NCBI GenBank assembly: GCA_944386675.1
Contig: CALXBY010000012.1
Location: 1-48,742, forward strand
Length of the DNA stretch: 48,742 nucleotides
Direction of reading: 5' to 3'
DNA from: an uncultured Clostridia bacterium
Lineage (GTDB): Bacteria; Bacillota; Clostridia; TANB77; CAG-508
Within the stretch, counting starts at the first letter, position 1, and every line of letters starts with the position of its first letter. The translations under genes and the position numbers were made by a program. The notes beneath the pieces are model-generated. The model had not been told where the DNA came from, searched no databases, and was given only the letters and a program-made list of their open reading frames with translations. This document shows positions 24,725 through 34,696 of the stretch, piece after piece.

Positions 24725-27700
24725 CTATCTACCTAAAGTTAATTGCTTCATACCAGTTGCTTCATCTGTAGATGAATTAATTACATAACCATCTGGTCTT
24801 GCTGTTACATTTCCACTTAATGCTTCGGCACCTTTTATAATTCCATCATAGAAATTAAATGTTCCTGTATTTACAATACCTGTTGATTTACCTACTACCT
24901 CTGGGCAAGTTGTACTTACTGTTCCGTCATCTTGTCCTAAATTTAACGTTCCTGTATTATTAATTGCTATTCCAGAAGTATTAGATATTTTTCCTGTCTG
25001 CCTATCATTTGTATCTATAATTGTTAATGTTCCTGCATTTTCTATTAATTTTTCTAATGTTCCTGTTGCAATTGTACTTCCATTTAAATCTATAATGACA
25101 TTTTGTCCTTCTTCAATTGTAAACATTTGTGTACTATTAATACTGTTTACCAAGGTAATGGTTGTTGGTGTATCACTCGTACAAGCATTAATTGCAGATT
25201 GTAAGTTTGTATATTCAATATCTCCAATCTTAGCAACTGTTGTAACAGTTCCTGATAGAGCTAATGTATCACAATAATATCCATCAACCACATTTGTCTG
25301 AGCTATATATCCAGTTTCAGTATACAAGTAATATCCTTGAATTGAACCTTCCTTACCTTTTACAATACCATCATAGAATGCAATTGAACCTGTTCCTGTA
25401 TTTGCAATACCATATTGTTCACCTTGGATTACTGGTGTATTACTATTATAACCAGCATCTTGTGTTCCAAGGTTAATTCTACCTGATGAAGTATTTGTAA
25501 CAGCTATTGTATTATTTATGATATTTCCGCTTAATATATTTGTTGTACCACTACCACCATTTACTACTTCTGTTGTATTTCCTGTGATTGTCAAGTTAGA
25601 AATATTTGTTGTTCCAGAATTATTGTATATTCCATATGTATTTGCATTAATAGTTCCGTTTGTCACATTTGTTGTTCCACTACTATTATATACGCCATAT
25701 TCATTTCCAGTAATATTTCCATCAGATACATTTATTTCTCCACCATAGTTATAGGTACCAAATGTATTACCTGGAATTGTTCCATTCGTCACATTTACAG
25801 TTCCACCACTTACATTATATACACCATATTCGTTATTACTTAATGTACCACCAGAAATATTAGCTGTTCCACCATCATTATTATATATACCATATGTGAC
25901 TCCAGAAATAGTTCCACCTGATAATATAAGATTTCTGTTATTATTTATAACTTTATCTTTGTATCCTGTTAATATTCCAGAGCTGCTTGAACTTGTATCT
26001 GCTATATTTAATGTTCCATCATTTTCAAATGGCATATATGTATTTAATGTATTTCCATTTAAATCAATTGTTACATTTTTATTAGAAGGAATAGTTACTT
26101 TTTGTCCAACAGTTCCTTTTCTTAAAATTTGAACAGTTCCTGTTCCATTAATATTATCAATAGCTTCTTTTAGTGAATAATATTGTGTTCCGTTTACACT
26201 TGCAATTGGTAAATCTACTTTTATTAGAGATAGTGTTTCATATGTGTTATTATCCTCATCATTTTCTTCTCCAACAACTATTTCAGATTGTTCTTCCAAT
26301 GATGTTATATTTCCACTAATTGCTGTCTCTTCACCTTTAATAATTCCATCATATATATTTAATATACAATCTTCACTAGTGTATATTCCATTTGTTGTTC
26401 CTAATACACTTGGATTTTCATTATCAACGTTTCCATCTTTTGTTCCTATATTAATTATTCCTGCTGTTGAATAGATACCATACGCTTTATATGAACTTTT
26501 GGATGTTGTTATAACAGATATTGTTCCTCCTGTTATGTTGATAGCGCCTGTACTTGTGTTATTTATTCCATAATGTTTATTATAACCAGAAGCTACAATT
26601 TCTCCACCATTCATATTTATACTAGCATTTTCTTGGTTTATAATAACTGTACTTGAAGAATTTGTAGTTGTAATTGCTCCATTTTCTATATTTAAAACAC
26701 CTGAACCTGTATTAGTTATGGCATTATCATGAGCAGTAATGGTTCCACCTGTTACATGCACATCTCCTGTATTATATATGCTGCAATTATCGGCACTAAC
26801 TGTTCCTGAAGATATATTAACTGTTCCTGTATTATGAATTGCATAACCTGTTGTATTAGATTGTGATATTGTTCCACCAGTTACATTAATAATTCCTTCA
26901 TTATTGATAACATTATTGCCAGAATGTGTATTTGTGATAGTTCCTGCATCGATTTCTAATGTACCTGTTTTGGTTACATACATCGTATTCATATAAGAGC
27001 TCATTATTTTCCCATTTTCCCCTTCTACTGTATTTATAATTTTTAAAATTCCTTCAATTGTAAACACAGCATCTTCTATTGTTGAAACAATAGGATGATT
27101 TTGTAAGTCTATTGTAATATTTTTATTATTTAAAATAACTATTGTAGAATCTTGGTTTGTATATTGAATTCCTCTTAATATTTCGATTACATCACTTTCA
27201 GTAGCAGCATCTATTGCATCTTGTAACTTTAAATATGTCTTATTTCCAATTCTTGCTACATCTGTTTCTTCTATACCATATGCATAAATCTTTCGATCAT
27301 CTGAAAATTGTGGCGCTTGTATTTCTTCTATTTCTGTTGCTCCAGAGTCATCATAACTTGCTCTAGTTGTTCCTTCTATCCTTCCATCATAAAAATTAAG
27401 CTCTCCACTTGTTTTACATATTCCATAAGCTTTTCCTTTTGTAGATGTTCCAGTATATATAGCCATAATATTAGGTTCATTTGTATTTACAATGCCATCA
27501 CCTTTTATTCCTATATTTATTGTTCCTTTGCTTGAGCTGTTATATATTCCATAAATAAAATTACTATTACTATTGGTGTAATCACCCGAAGTAGTAGCAA
27601 CAATATTTCCTCCTGTCATATTTATTATTCCTGCGTTTGAATTACATAACCCATAAGCATAGATAATTCTATTACTATTAAGAATGACAATATTTATATT

Positions 27701-30700
27701 TCCTTTATCAATATTTATATTCCCAGTACTTGCATTGTATATACCATATGTATATGCTGATGATGAATATGCTATTTCAGTATTATTAGTAATATTAACA
27801 TTTCCTCCTGTTATATTTATACTTCCAGTACTACTATTATAAATACCATAACCATAACCTGTACTATTAACACTTCCTTCTGTCATATATATATTTCCAG
27901 TAGTATTATTATAAATTCCATAAACTGTCCTATTACTATTACTATTAATACTTCCTCCTGTTATATTTATATTTTCGGTACTATTATTATAAATTCCATA
28001 AGCTGTACAGCTACTACTATTACTGCTAATATTTCCTCCTACTATATTTATTGTTCCTGTTCCATTATTTTGTACATAAACATTTTCATTATTTATATTC
28101 CCTTGATTTTTATCTTCTATTTCGAATGTACCATAATTTGTAATTTTAAAATATTTGTTCTTAATAGTATTACCATTTAAATTTAATCTTACTTTTACAT
28201 TTTCAGGAATTATAAATCCATTTTTTAATTCAAAATCATTTAATACTCGTAACTCATTTTCATTTTCTGTAATTTCATCAATTGCCTCTTGAATTGTTGT
28301 ATATTGTTTTCCTGTATTAACATTTTCTATAATTAATAAATTACTTTGTTCTATTAAATAAACTAAATTATATTCACTTCCTTCTTGTTGGTATATCTCA
28401 TATCCTTTTTCTATTTCTTCTATTCCTCCACGAACAGCCAAGTCTGTAAATTGAATTTTTCCATCGTAAAAATTAGTTATTCCACCCTCCAGATTATCTA
28501 TTCCACATCCTGCATAATCTGAAAAAGTTTCTGCTGTAATATTAGGTTCAGTAATACTTATTTTTCCATCTCCTTTTACCCCTATATTTACTATACCTGT
28601 ACTTGAATTAGATATTCCATATGCACTCATTCTTGTGCTACAACTACTAATATTTCCTCCTTCCAAGTTTATTATTCCTGTTCGTGAATTAGCTATTCCA
28701 TATGCAGCATAATAATGTTCACTATCACCACTACCAGTTCTATTATTATTACTAGTAATATTTCCTCCTGTCATGTTTATTATTCCATTATCACTATTGT
28801 ATATGCCATAGCTAGCCTTATCTTTGCTAGTAATGTTAATATTCCCTCCTTCTACATTTATTGTTCCATCTTTCCTGTTATATATCCCATATTCTCCTCC
28901 TTCAACAGTTCCTCCTGTCATATTTATTGTTCCAGTACTATAATTGTATATTCCGTAAATATTATTAGCATTATTGCTATTAATATTACCTTTCATTACA
29001 TTTATTGTTCCATCTTCTGCATTATATATTCCATAAGTAGAACTACTACCATTTCCACTCATAGAACTACTATTAACATTTCCTCCCATTACATTTACTG
29101 TTCCATCTTCTAGATTATATATTCCATAAGAAGTTCCTCTTTTTGTTGAATCATTGGTTGTAGAAGTGCTATTAATTACACCTTCTATCACATTTATTAT
29201 TCCAGCATTATACATCCCATATGTTTTTCTATCTGTATTACTACTAGCCGTAACAATTCCTCCTACCAGATTTATAATTCCATTACTTGAATTGTAAATT
29301 CCATAAGCATAGTTATTGCTATTGCTACTATTATTGTAACTGATATTTCCACCTGTTTTGATATTTATTATACCATTGTCATTATATAGAGGAATATTGT
29401 TAACTTGTTCAGTATTTATTTTTCCTCCTGTCACATTTAAGTTTCCATTATTTGTAATCAATTTATAACAAGAAGAAATATAATTACTCCTACCTTCAAC
29501 AGAACTAGTAATATTTCCACTTTGTTCTTGCGTCAAATCTGTTATTTCTAAAATCCCATAATTATCTAAAACCGTGCTGTTAGAATTTGTAAGCATATGT
29601 CCATTTAAATCTAATTGTATATTTTGCCCATTGTATGCAGTTACTGTATTATTTAATATGATATCCTTTAATATATGTACAGTTATTTGTTCTGTATTAT
29701 TTGCTTTTTCTGGACAAGCATCAAATGCATTTTGCAATGTTGAATAATAGAACCAATCAATTCTTGCTACATAGTCTGATACAACTCTTAAATTTACAAT
29801 TGTCATTCCATTTTCATATACACCTACTGGTTCATAACTTTCTGGTGTTTCTTGTACGCTTCCATCTATTGCTACTTTTCCTATGATTGTTCCATCATAA
29901 TAGTTTAATGTATTGTTATTTTTTATTCCTGTTTTATTTCCTGAGATAGTTGGTGTGTTGTCATCTATTGCATTTGTATTATCTCCAATTGTTAATGTTC
30001 CATTATTTTCAATTGCTGTTCCTACAAAATTTTCTATTGTTCCTGCTTTATTTTCACTATTATCTATAATTGTCAATGTTCCATTATTTGTAATTGTTGC
30101 TTGTTCACTTGTTGAACTTCCCAATATATGTCCATTTAAATTTATTGTTATATTTTGTCCTTTTCCAATCGTGCTTACTTCATCTGTATCTTTTATGATT
30201 TTAATTGTTGATGATGTTGTTCCAGCAGCTTCTATCGCTTCTTGAATAGTGTAATAATATTCTCCTGTTTCTACTATTTGTGCAACTGCTTCTTGCAATT
30301 CTACCATATATCGAATAACTTCTACATCACTTACATTTCCTGCATTATCTGATACATCAAACCATAAATAATAGGTTCCTACTGTACAATTTTCTTTTGT
30401 AATTGTTTGTCCATTAGATAAGTCATTCCACTCTGATGGCTTTGTTTCTTTACTATCTGACCAGCCATATTTACTTGTTTTTAATCCACTTCCACCTTCA
30501 TCTGCTACATTTACTGTGACAGATATATCTACATTTGTTTCTTCTTTATCATAAATCGTATATTTAGTTGTTTCTGGATTAATCGCTACTACTGGTACAA
30601 TTTTATCTATATTTGTAACATCATGTTCTTTACTTTGAATAACAATTCCTGAAGCATCTAACATTCTGGCATATACTTTTTTATTTTCTGAAACAGTAGT

Positions 30701-33700
30701 TATATACCCATTATCAACCTCTTTCCAATCTTGTCCATTTTCACTATATTGTAATGTACTTCCTTCTAATATTGGATATTTTACTTGAACTGTTACATCT
30801 TGATTTGTCCATATATCATTTGTAGGCGTTTGTTCTATTGTAATTTCATCTACTGCTGTTGTTAATACGGCACAATATTTTCTTGCATTATTATAATCAT
30901 AATATGTATACACCATATATCCTTCTCTTGGATTTACTGTGTCTGTATATGGTTTTGTATTTGTTCCCATGATAATTCCATTATAGAAATTATATGAATT
31001 ATTATTTCTCATATAAATTCCATATTGTCCACCTGATACAACAGGGGATACTTGATTTACCTCTGTATTTATATCTCCAATCGTTATTTTTCCATCTCCA
31101 GTAGTAGATCCATAAATTCCATAAATACTTCCCACTATCGTTCCACTAAGTACATTTACGGTGGCAGAAGTATTTCTTACATAAATACCATATGTTCCAG
31201 ATATATATCCTCCATTTACAGTAATTGTACCTGATGAATATGCATATATTCCATATGTATTTCCTGCTATTTTTCCATCATTGACATTCAATGTTCCAGA
31301 ATATTGATATATTCCATATTGACCTGTTCCTGTAATTGTTCCATTATTTATAGTTAATGTTGTTGGTCTATATATTCCTGTATATCCACTAACTTCTCCA
31401 CCATTGATAATTATATTTCCATAATATATTCCGTAAGCTGAACTGTTATCATATGTGCTTTGAACTTTTCCAGAATTTAAAGTATATGTAGCTCCACTAT
31501 TATATATTCCTCTATAATATCCACTAACTGTTAATTCACCATTTTGTGTTAATGTATCATTATTGTCTATTGCATAATAACTAGAACTTGTTGCTGTACT
31601 TTCAATCATTCCTGTCCCTTGAATGATTACATAGTCATTAGTTGTTAATGTACTTACATTAGATGAACTCGTTACTTTTCCATTTAATTCAAAGGTTATT
31701 GGTTCTTCTTCAGTTCCTCCATTTATTGTAATTGTTTGTGTTCTTGTTAATGTATAATTTCCTGTGTTTAAAATTATATTTTTATCTATAGTTGCAGTTG
31801 ATTCATCTGTATAGTCATTTAATAATTCAATGCTAGAATTGTTATTTGCTAAGCTTAATGCTTGTTCTAATGTTTCTGAATATTTTGAATTATCTATTCT
31901 ATAATTTGCATTGACTTCAGTAATTTCTTTTGTTTCTGATATGTTATTTGCATTATCAATTAACCAAATATAATATTTTGTTCCTACATCTAAGTTTTCT
32001 ATTTCAAATGTATTTTCTGTTACACTTGTCCAATTACTATCAACAGTTGGCATTGTTTCTTCTGTTGAAATATAATATCCTTTTAAACCTGAACCTCTTT
32101 CTTCTATATCAGACACTGTTAAATTTAGTTTTGTTTCTGATGTTAATTCAGAAGAAATACTTCCTATTACTGGTGGTGTTTTATCTATTTGAATTCTAAA
32201 TTGGCTTACACTACTTTCTGTTCCATCTTCATAAATTGCTTTTACATAAAAATTGCTACTTATATCTTCTTTTAAAGTATATGTTGCTGTATTTCCATTT
32301 AGTGTATAACCATAAAATTCTATTGGTTTTATCATTGTATCAGAAGACAACGTTAAACTGTTTATTGTAAAGCTATCATTGTATGAAGAGCCTGAAGCAC
32401 TTTTTCTATATCCGAAATGTAAATAATATACTTTTCCTCCTTGTAAAGGTGTGTTGTATTTATAATCTGTTGCTTCTATATTTCCATATTGATATATAAA
32501 TCTTCCTGTACTACTACTATATGATGGAGCTGTAGTAGAATTTGTTATACTTGCATAAGCATAGTCTGAACTTGCACTAGAAATTGTTGCATTTATGGAA
32601 ACATATAAATATTCATTATCAGCATAATTTGTTAAGTCTAATTCTATATAGCTATTAGCTGTGGTTGAATGTACTCCTTGATTATTTGATGTTATTCCGC
32701 CATTTCCATTTTCTACAAAGTAATACTCTCCATTACTTATTAAATCGCCCATCCAATCTGGTCTTCCATCATTATTTATTGGAAATGTTGTCGTATATAT
32801 TTCTGATTTTGCATTTACTAATTTTATACTATTAATTTTAAATACATCATTTCCTGAGTCTACCGAAACATCTTTTCTATATCCTAAATGTAAATAATAT
32901 ACTTTTCCACCTGTTAATGTAGTAGAATAATCTTTTGCTGTTGTTACACTTGATGATGTACCTGAAATATATATAAATCTTCCTGTAGAACTACTGTATG
33001 TTGGTGCTGTTTCACTCTCTGTTATAGTTGCATATCCATAATCGGCACTTTCACTTGAAATATTTGCGTTTAGTATTACTTTTATTGCATCTTCATTAGT
33101 AAAGCTTGTTAAGTCTATTTTTATATAGCTGTTGGCTGTTGTACTATGTTTATTTCCTTGTTTTCCACCATTTGTTGGTGTCAGACTTCCATTTTCATCC
33201 ACATCAAAATAGTAATCACCATTTGCTGTTACATCTCCTAACCATGATGGTTTATTTTCAGATGTCATAGGGAAGGTTGTTGTATAATCTATTTTCTCTG
33301 TTGTATCTTCTTCGATATAATCTTTCCATGTTGTTTCATTTGTTGAATATTGATATTTTTCTACTATACCATCTGTTGTTGGTAATGAAATTTCGTGATA
33401 TACATCTTGATTTGTCCATGTTCCACTTGTATATTCTTTTCCATTTGCATCATTTTCTTTTAAACTTACTTCTGGGGCTAATGGTGGTCTTATGATATAT
33501 GCATAACTTGGTTCTTCTCTTACATTTCCTGCATTATCTGTTGCTTTTACCCATAAATAGTATGTTCCTTCTCCTAATTGCTCACTTGATACTGTTTTAT
33601 GATTATCTGTTACTGTATACTCTTCATCTGTTGGTTTTTCTGTATTACTTGTTCCCCAATAATATTTTACTTCTTTTACACCGCTTACTTTATCTTCTAC

Positions 33701-34555
33701 ATCTACTAATACATTTATTTGCATTGTATTATTATTTCTTACTACATATTCATCTCCATTTGGTGTTAGTGTTATCATTGGCGCTTCTGTATCTATATTA
33801 TCTATTTCTATGTAATTTGATGATACATTTCCATAGGCATCCTCTGCTGTTACATATACAAAACTATTCTCTGTTACTTCTACTGTGGTATTTTCATTTG
33901 CTACTGTATTTTTCATTGCTTCATCTACTGTTTTTCCAATTCCTACTTTTTTACCTGTTACATAAGTGTTTTTGTAATCAATTGTTACTGTTACTTTATC
34001 TTTTGTATACTCATTTATATCTTTACTTAATCCAATTTCATTCTCATTTACTTGGAATACATTTGAAGCTGTTGTATTTGTTACATCTCTATTATTCTTT
34101 ACTCTTACCCATAGATAATATGAACCTTGTCCTTGGGCTTTGTTTGTTACAGTTATTGTATCTTCTGCAAAACTTGTCCAAGAAGTAGGCTCTTTTTCAC
34201 TGCTGTTACTCCATCCATATTCTCTAGAGATAATGGTCATACCTTCTTCATAGCTAATAGAAACATTAGTTGATATATCTACTGTTCCATCTTTTGCTAT
34301 GTTATATGTATCTCCATTTTTATCAAAAGCAACTTGAATTAATTCTTTTGCTGCGACTTCTTCATAGATTTCATCTATGTTTTCTACATCTTTTTCATAT
34401 TCTTGCTTTATCTTATCTAGTTCTGATAACTGTATCCTATTTTTGTTACTACTTGTCATAAACACGCTAAAAATCACTATTAGAAAGAATAGGATAGCTA
34501 ATAGTACAAATAATGTTATTGAACCTTTTTCACTCTTAAACATTCTCTTTTGCAT
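24725..34555 (-). CDS. Giant membrane-anchored modular surface protein 1, 3276 aa
   Basis: Likely an extracellular adhesin or surface-layer protein. The N-terminus (KSEKGSITLF, then a membrane helix at about residues 12-33) is an uncleaved anchor or noncanonical pilin-like leader; the Glu5 of type IV pilins is missing. A short coiled coil follows (ELDKIKQEYEKDVENIDEIY), then Ig-like domains marked by YYLWVKATDNAGN and WTNQD, two copies of a 140-residue module, and seven blocks that begin with Y.TLQDAIDA-type sequence and continue as beta-helix repeats (consensus STGTINITGGNI...YGIYN). Each block tends to end in FYDGIIKG. There is no LPXTG or other C-terminal anchor. Start ATG 34,555 was chosen for AGGAG 8 nt upstream; a longer frame from 34,597 covers the leader element. 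Rich in Asn, Ser, Thr, Gly. Copy 2 and copy 3 are relatives. Confidence 0.82.
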   Translation of the reverse strand: MQKRMFKSEKGSITLFVLLAILFFLIVIFSVFMTSSNKNRIQLSELDKIKQEYEKDVENIDEIYEEVAAKELIQVAFDKNGDTYNIAKDGTVDISTNVSISYEEGMTIISREYGWSNSSEKEPTSWTSFAEDTITVTNKAQGQGSYYLWVRVKNNRDVTNTTASNVFQVNENEIGLSKDINEYTKDKVTVTIDYKNTYVTGKKVGIGKTVDEAMKNTVANENTTVEVTENSFVYVTAEDAYGNVSSNYIEIDNIDTEAPMITLTPNGDEYVVRNNNTMQINVLVDVEDKVSGVKEVKYYWGTSNTEKPTDEEYTVTDNHKTVSSEQLGEGTYYLWVKATDNAGNVREEPSYAYIIRPPLAPEVSLKENDANGKEYTSGTWTNQDVYHEISLPTTDGIVEKYQYSTNETTWKDYIEEDTTEKIDYTTTFPMTSENKPSWLGDVTANGDYYFDVDENGSLTPTNGGKQGNKHSTTANSYIKIDLTSFTNEDAIKVILNANISSESADYGYATITESETAPTYSSSTGRFIYISGTSSSVTTAKDYSTTLTGGKVYYLHLGYRKDVSVDSGNDVFKINSIKLVNAKSEIYTTTFPINNDGRPDWMGDLISNGEYYFVENGNGGITSNNQGVHSTTANSYIELDLTNYADNEYLYVSINATISSASSDYAYASITNSTTAPSYSSSTGRFIYQYGNIEATDYKYNTPLQGGKVYYLHFGYRKSASGSSYNDSFTINSLTLSSDTMIKPIEFYGYTLNGNTATYTLKEDISSNFYVKAIYEDGTESSVSQFRIQIDKTPPVIGSISSELTSETKLNLTVSDIEERGSGLKGYYISTEETMPTVDSNWTSVTENTFEIENLDVGTKYYIWLIDNANNISETKEITEVNANYRIDNSKYSETLEQALSLANNNSSIELLNDYTDESTATIDKNIILNTGNYTLTRTQTITINGGTEEEPITFELNGKVTSSSNVSTLTTNDYVIIQGTGMIESTATSSSYYAIDNNDTLTQNGELTVSGYYRGIYNSGATYTLNSGKVQSTYDNSSAYGIYYGNIIINGGEVSGYTGIYRPTTLTINNGTITGTGQYGIYQYSGTLNVNDGKIAGNTYGIYAYSSGTITVNGGYISGTYGIYVRNTSATVNVLSGTIVGSIYGIYGSTTGDGKITIGDINTEVNQVSPVVSGGQYGIYMRNNNSYNFYNGIIMGTNTKPYTDTVNPREGYMVYTYYDYNNARKYCAVLTTAVDEITIEQTPTNDIWTNQDVTVQVKYPILEGSTLQYSENGQDWKEVDNGYITTVSENKKVYARMLDASGIVIQSKEHDVTNIDKIVPVVAINPETTKYTIYDKEETNVDISVTVNVADEGGSGLKTSKYGWSDSKETKPSEWNDLSNGQTITKENCTVGTYYLWFDVSDNAGNVSDVEVIRYMVELQEAVAQIVETGEYYYTIQEAIEAAGTTSSTIKIIKDTDEVSTIGKGQNITINLNGHILGSSTSEQATITNNGTLTIIDNSENKAGTIENFVGTAIENNGTLTIGDNTNAIDDNTPTISGNKTGIKNNNTLNYYDGTIIGKVAIDGSVQETPESYEPVGVYENGMTIVNLRVVSDYVARIDWFYYSTLQNAFDACPEKANNTEQITVHILKDIILNNTVTAYNGQNIQLDLNGHMLTNSNSTVLDNYGILEITDLTQEQSGNITSSVEGRSNYISSCYKLITNNGNLNVTGGKINTEQVNNIPLYNDNGIINIKTGGNISYNNSSNSNNYAYGIYNSSNGIINLVGGIVTASSNTDRKTYGMYNAGIINVIEGVINSTSTTNDSTKRGTSYGIYNLEDGTVNVMGGNVNSSSMSGNGSSSTYGIYNAEDGTINVMKGNINSNNANNIYGIYNYSTGTINMTGGTVEGGEYGIYNRKDGTINVEGGNINITSKDKASYGIYNSDNGIINMTGGNITSNNNRTGSGDSEHYYAAYGIANSRTGIINLEGGNISSCSTRMSAYGISNSSTGIVNIGVKGDGKISITEPNITAETFSDYAGCGIDNLEGGITNFYDGKIQFTDLAVRGGIEEIEKGYEIYQQEGSEYNLVYLIEQSNLLIIENVNTGKQYTTIQEAIDEITENENELRVLNDFELKNGFIIPENVKVRLNLNGNTIKNKYFKITNYGTFEIEDKNQGNINNENVYVQNNGTGTINIVGGNISSNSSSCTAYGIYNNSTENINITGGSINSNSNRTVYGIYNNTTGNIYMTEGSVNSTGYGYGIYNSSTGSINITGGNVNITNNTEIAYSSSAYTYGIYNASTGNINIDKGNINIVILNSNRIIYAYGLCNSNAGIINMTGGNIVATTSGDYTNSNSNFIYGIYNSSSKGTINIGIKGDGIVNTNEPNIMAIYTGTSTKGKAYGICKTSGELNFYDGRIEGTTRASYDDSGATEIEEIQAPQFSDDRKIYAYGIEETDVARIGNKTYLKLQDAIDAATESDVIEILRGIQYTNQDSTIVILNNKNITIDLQNHPIVSTIEDAVFTIEGILKIINTVEGENGKIMSSYMNTMYVTKTGTLEIDAGTITNTHSGNNVINNEGIINVTGGTISQSNTTGYAIHNTGTVNISSGTVSADNCSIYNTGDVHVTGGTITAHDNAITNTGSGVLNIENGAITTTNSSSTVIINQENASINMNGGEIVASGYNKHYGINNTSTGAINITGGTISVITTSKSSYKAYGIYSTAGIINIGTKDGNVDNENPSVLGTTNGIYTSEDCILNIYDGIIKGEETAISGNITSLEEQSEIVVGEENDEDNNTYETLSLIKVDLPIASVNGTQYYSLKEAIDNINGTGTVQILRKGTVGQKVTIPSNKNVTIDLNGNTLNTYMPFENDGTLNIADTSSSSSGILTGYKDKVINNNRNLILSGGTISGVTYGIYNNDGGTANISGGTLSNNEYGVYNVSGGTVNVTNGTIPGNTFGTYNYGGEINVSDGNITGNEYGVYNSSGTTNVTNGTINANTYGIYNNSGTTNISNLTITGNTTEVVNGGSGTTNILSGNIINNTIAVTNTSSGRINLGTQDAGYNSNTPVIQGEQYGIANTGTGSIAFYDGIVKGKEGSIQGYYLYTETGYIAQTNVVDGYYCDTLALSGTVTTVAKIGDIEYTNLQSAINACTSDTPTTITLVNSINSTQMFTIEEGQNVIIDLNGSTIATGTLEKLIENAGTLTIIDTNDRQTGKISNTSGIAINNTGTLNLGQDDGTVSTTCPEVVGKSTGIVNTGTFNFYDGIIKGAEALSGNVTARPDGYVINSSTDEATGMKQLTLGR
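32340..32775 (-). repeat. 140-residue module, copy b of giant protein 1
   Basis: Encodes WMGDLISNGEYYFVENGNGG, ANSYIELDLTNYADN, YAYASITNSTTAPSYSSSTG and GGKVYYLHFGYRK. It lies directly after copy a in the protein. Edges are approximate. Confidence 0.8.
32800..33260 (-). repeat. 140-residue module, copy a of giant protein 1
   Basis: Encodes W.GD..ANGDYYFDVDENG, ANSYIKIDLT, DYGYATITESETAPTYSSST, GRFIYISG and GGKVYYLHLGYRK. Edges are approximate. The same module recurs at 32,340 in this gene and four times in giant protein 2. Confidence 0.8.
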
Positions 34556-34598
34556 TTTCATTTCTCCTTTTTGGCATAAAACTGCTATTTTGCGCAAT
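34368..34598 (-). repeat. 231-bp perfect repeat, copy at giant protein 1
   Basis: The leader element, ribosome site and first codons of giant protein 1 are identical over 231 bp to 48,417-48,647 on the opposite strand. Compared directly base by base. Confidence 0.93.
34576..34597 (-). promoter_or_regulatory. Shared 22-bp leader element, copy 1
   Basis: Minus strand TTGCGCAAAATAGCAG then TTTTAT, just before the ribosome site of giant protein 1. The same element, with at most one difference, precedes copy 2 (47,969-47,990) and copy 3 (48,418-48,439). Confidence 0.8.
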
Positions 34599-34600
34599 TG

Positions 34601-34643
34601 TTTTTATACATTTTTGAACTCAAATTGCAAAAATGTATAAAAA
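34601..34643. repeat. Palindrome between giant protein 1 and ATPase 1
   Basis: A 16-bp perfect inverted repeat: TTTTTATACATTTTTG (34,601-34,616) and its complement (34,628-34,643), with an 11-nt spacer. It lies in the divergent promoter region and overlaps the candidate promoter of giant protein 1, so it may be a shared operator. Confidence 0.75.
34603..34630 (-). promoter_or_regulatory. Candidate promoter of giant protein 1 gene
   Basis: TTGCAA (34,625-34,630), 16-nt spacer, TATAAA (34,603-34,608) on the minus strand. It lies inside the palindrome at 34,601-34,643. Confidence 0.5.
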
Positions 34644-34696
34644 TCTATTAAAATATCTATAATAAAATTGTATAATATATATATGGAGGGTTAAAA

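Noticed and set aside
24586..24788. Two overlapping short open frames on the plus strand
   Set aside because: No ribosome site, low-complexity Phe/Leu/Ile composition, and overlap with a promoter and a terminator.
27400..29400. Regular spaced repeats that might suggest a CRISPR array
   Set aside because: The units are imperfect, lie in one open frame and encode beta-helix repeats; no cas genes are present.
33499..34188. Plus-strand Leu-rich open frame of 229 codons
   Set aside because: Antisense to giant protein 1; its Leu/Tyr/His-rich make-up is what antisense reading of Asn/Thr/Glu codons gives.
34368..34555. Type IV prepilin leader at the N-terminus of the giant proteins
   Set aside because: There is a Gly before a hydrophobic helix, but the conserved Glu at position 5 and a prepilin peptidase context are missing; kept only as 'pilin-like'.
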